Assembly (NCBI GenBank): GCA_028697695.1
Contig: JAQVEI010000157.1
Span: forward strand, 1 to 6,130
Source: Lentimicrobiaceae bacterium
GTDB lineage: Bacteria; Bacteroidota; Bacteroidia; Bacteroidales; Lentimicrobiaceae
Direction of reading: 5' to 3'
DNA length: 6,130 bases
Position numbers and translations under genes: made by a program. The stretch's first letter is position 1, and each line of letters starts with the position of its first letter. Shown piece after piece: positions 5,059 to 6,130 of this stretch. Below the pieces are notes generated by a model. It ran no database searches. It saw nothing but the letters and a program-made list of their open reading frames with translations, and was not told the origin of the DNA.

Positions 5059-6130
5059 ATGCCAGCTACCAAATATATTTTTGTTACCGGAGGTGTTGCC
5101 TCCTCCTTAGGAAAAGGAATTATCTCCGCTTCATTGGCCAAGTTGCTTCAGGCACGCGGATATTCGGTAACCATCCAAAAGCTGGACCCATACATTAATA
5201 TAGATCCGGGCACGCTCAACCCCTATGAACATGGTGAATGCTATGTTACTGATGACGGTGCAGAAACTGATCTCGATTTGGGACATTATGAACGCTATCT
5301 GAGTATACCTACCTCACAGGCAAATAATGTAACAACAGGCCGGATATATCAGGAGGTTATCGATAAAGAACGCAAAGGCGATTACCTGGGCAAAACGGTG
5401 CAGGTAGTGCCCCACATTACCGATGAGATCAAGAGGCGCGTAAAACTATTGGCAGCCATGGCTAAATATGATTTCGTAATCACGGAGATTGGGGGTACGG
5501 TAGGTGATATTGAATCATTGCCATATATTGAGGCTGTTCGTCAACTAAGATGGGAGATAGGTACCGGCTGTCTGGTTATTCATCTTACCCTGGTGCCTTT
5601 TTTGGCCGCTGCCGGCGAACTTAAAACAAAACCTACACAGCATTCGGTGAAAACCATGCTTGAACAGGGAGTGCAGCCTGACATTATCGTATGCCGTACC
5701 GAGAAACATTTAAACGAATCATTACGCAATAAAATAGCGCTATTCTGTAACGTTGATCCTACCTCTGTTATCGAATCCATTGATGCAGAATCCATTTATG
5801 AAGTGCCGATATTGATGCGTGATGAAAAGCTCGATGTAGAGGTGCTTGAAAAAATGCATCTACCGGTTGGAAAAACTCCGGAATTGCTTATATGGCAGGA
5901 GTTTCTCGATAGGCTAAAAAATCCTGAAAATCAGGTTACTATTGGATTGGTAGGTAAATATGTTGAACTTAAAGATGCCTATAAATCCATACGGGAATCT
6001 TTTTTGCATGCAGGTGCAGCCAATAAGTGCAAAGTAATCATTAAGCCGGTTCATTCCGAATCCATTACTGTCGATAACCCTGCTCAAATATTGGATGGCC
6101 TGGACGGTATATTGGTAGCCCCTGGTTTTG
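5059..6130 (+). CDS. pyrG: CTP synthase (glutamine-hydrolysing), 5' two-thirds
   Basis: PyrG turns UTP, ATP and glutamine into CTP, the last step of de novo pyrimidine nucleotide synthesis, in the cytoplasm. The frame is open without a break from the ATG at 5059 to the window end (357 codons); the full enzyme is usually about 535-550 residues. The synthetase domain is complete: P-loop SSLGKG with K19, KLDPYINIDPGT (41-52), HGECYVTDDGAETDLDLGHYER with the likely magnesium ligand D73, EIGGTVGDIES with E143, and the nucleotide-site motif KTKPTQ (189-194). The glutaminase domain starts near 300 (VTIGLVGKYVELKDAYKSI), and the sequence stops at APGF, in the PGFG oxyanion motif. The catalytic cysteine, and the later histidine and glutamate, lie beyond the window. 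The ATG gives the family start (MPATKYIFVTGGVASSLGKG). No Shine-Dalgarno sequence is seen. Its promoter seems to be its own, and no attenuator of the kind found in Firmicutes pyrG is evident. Confidence 0.98.
   Translation, partial: MPATKYIFVTGGVASSLGKGIISASLAKLLQARGYSVTIQKLDPYINIDPGTLNPYEHGECYVTDDGAETDLDLGHYERYLSIPTSQANNVTTGRIYQEVIDKERKGDYLGKTVQVVPHITDEIKRRVKLLAAMAKYDFVITEIGGTVGDIESLPYIEAVRQLRWEIGTGCLVIHLTLVPFLAAAGELKTKPTQHSVKTMLEQGVQPDIIVCRTEKHLNESLRNKIALFCNVDPTSVIESIDAESIYEVPILMRDEKLDVEVLEKMHLPVGKTPELLIWQEFLDRLKNPENQVTIGLVGKYVELKDAYKSIRESFLHAGAANKCKVIIKPVHSESITVDNPAQILDGLDGILVAPGF

Noticed and set aside
4992..5198. 68-codon plus-strand ORF overlapping the start of pyrG
   Set aside because: It lies out of frame within the pyrG promoter and 5' coding region, where PyrG motifs are unmistakable, and it shows no features of its own.
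5580..5795. 71-codon minus-strand ORF inside pyrG
   Set aside because: It is a shadow of conserved pyrG coding sequence on the other strand.
1..6130. Search for mobile elements, CRISPR arrays, defence genes, tRNA or rRNA
   Set aside because: No transposase, integrase, regular repeat array, nuclease or helicase of a defence system, and no RNA gene was seen. The recognisable genes are intact core genes and look native to the same genome.

Overview
The window looks like a piece of a Bacteroidota (Bacteroidetes) chromosome. Four independent signs agree. The first protein ends in a type IX secretion C-terminal sorting domain. The sigma factor is the short primary type that lacks region 1.1, as in this phylum. 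The gene starts carry no clear Shine-Dalgarno sequence. Several intergenic regions hold TTTG-N18/19-TAnnTTTG promoters, the form read by the Bacteroidota primary sigma factor. The sequence is moderately AT-rich, and the spacers are much more so.

Layout. 1-303 (+): 3' end of a secreted or surface protein with a T9SS tail. 300-1100 (-): a polytopic membrane protein of unknown function, convergent with the first gene and sharing its stop-codon bases. 1101-1674: a 574-base spacer without a convincing gene, holding divergent promoter-like elements, small inverted repeats and, at its right end, the likely htrA promoter. 1675-3147 (+): HtrA/DegP-type periplasmic serine protease with an intact catalytic triad. 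3148-3313: spacer with a strong 19-position hairpin. 3314-4180 (+): primary sigma factor RpoD, followed at once by a perfect intrinsic terminator that overlaps the next promoter. 4427-4846 (+): a stand-alone receiver-domain response regulator with no partner kinase in view. 5059-6130 (+): pyrG, CTP synthase, cut by the window end just before its glutaminase nucleophile.

How the parts relate. htrA, rpoD, the response regulator and pyrG all point the same way, but each has its own promoter-like sequence and hairpins separate them, so they read as adjacent single-gene units rather than one operon. HtrA handles envelope protein quality control, RpoD housekeeping transcription and PyrG CTP supply. 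The receiver protein is an unassigned signalling part.

I found no sign of a new defence, mobile or biosynthetic system. The region is mostly conserved core genome. The points that merit a second look are regulatory: the terminator/promoter overlap after rpoD, the inverted repeat before the receiver gene, and a good promoter in the htrA upstream spacer with no gene behind it.
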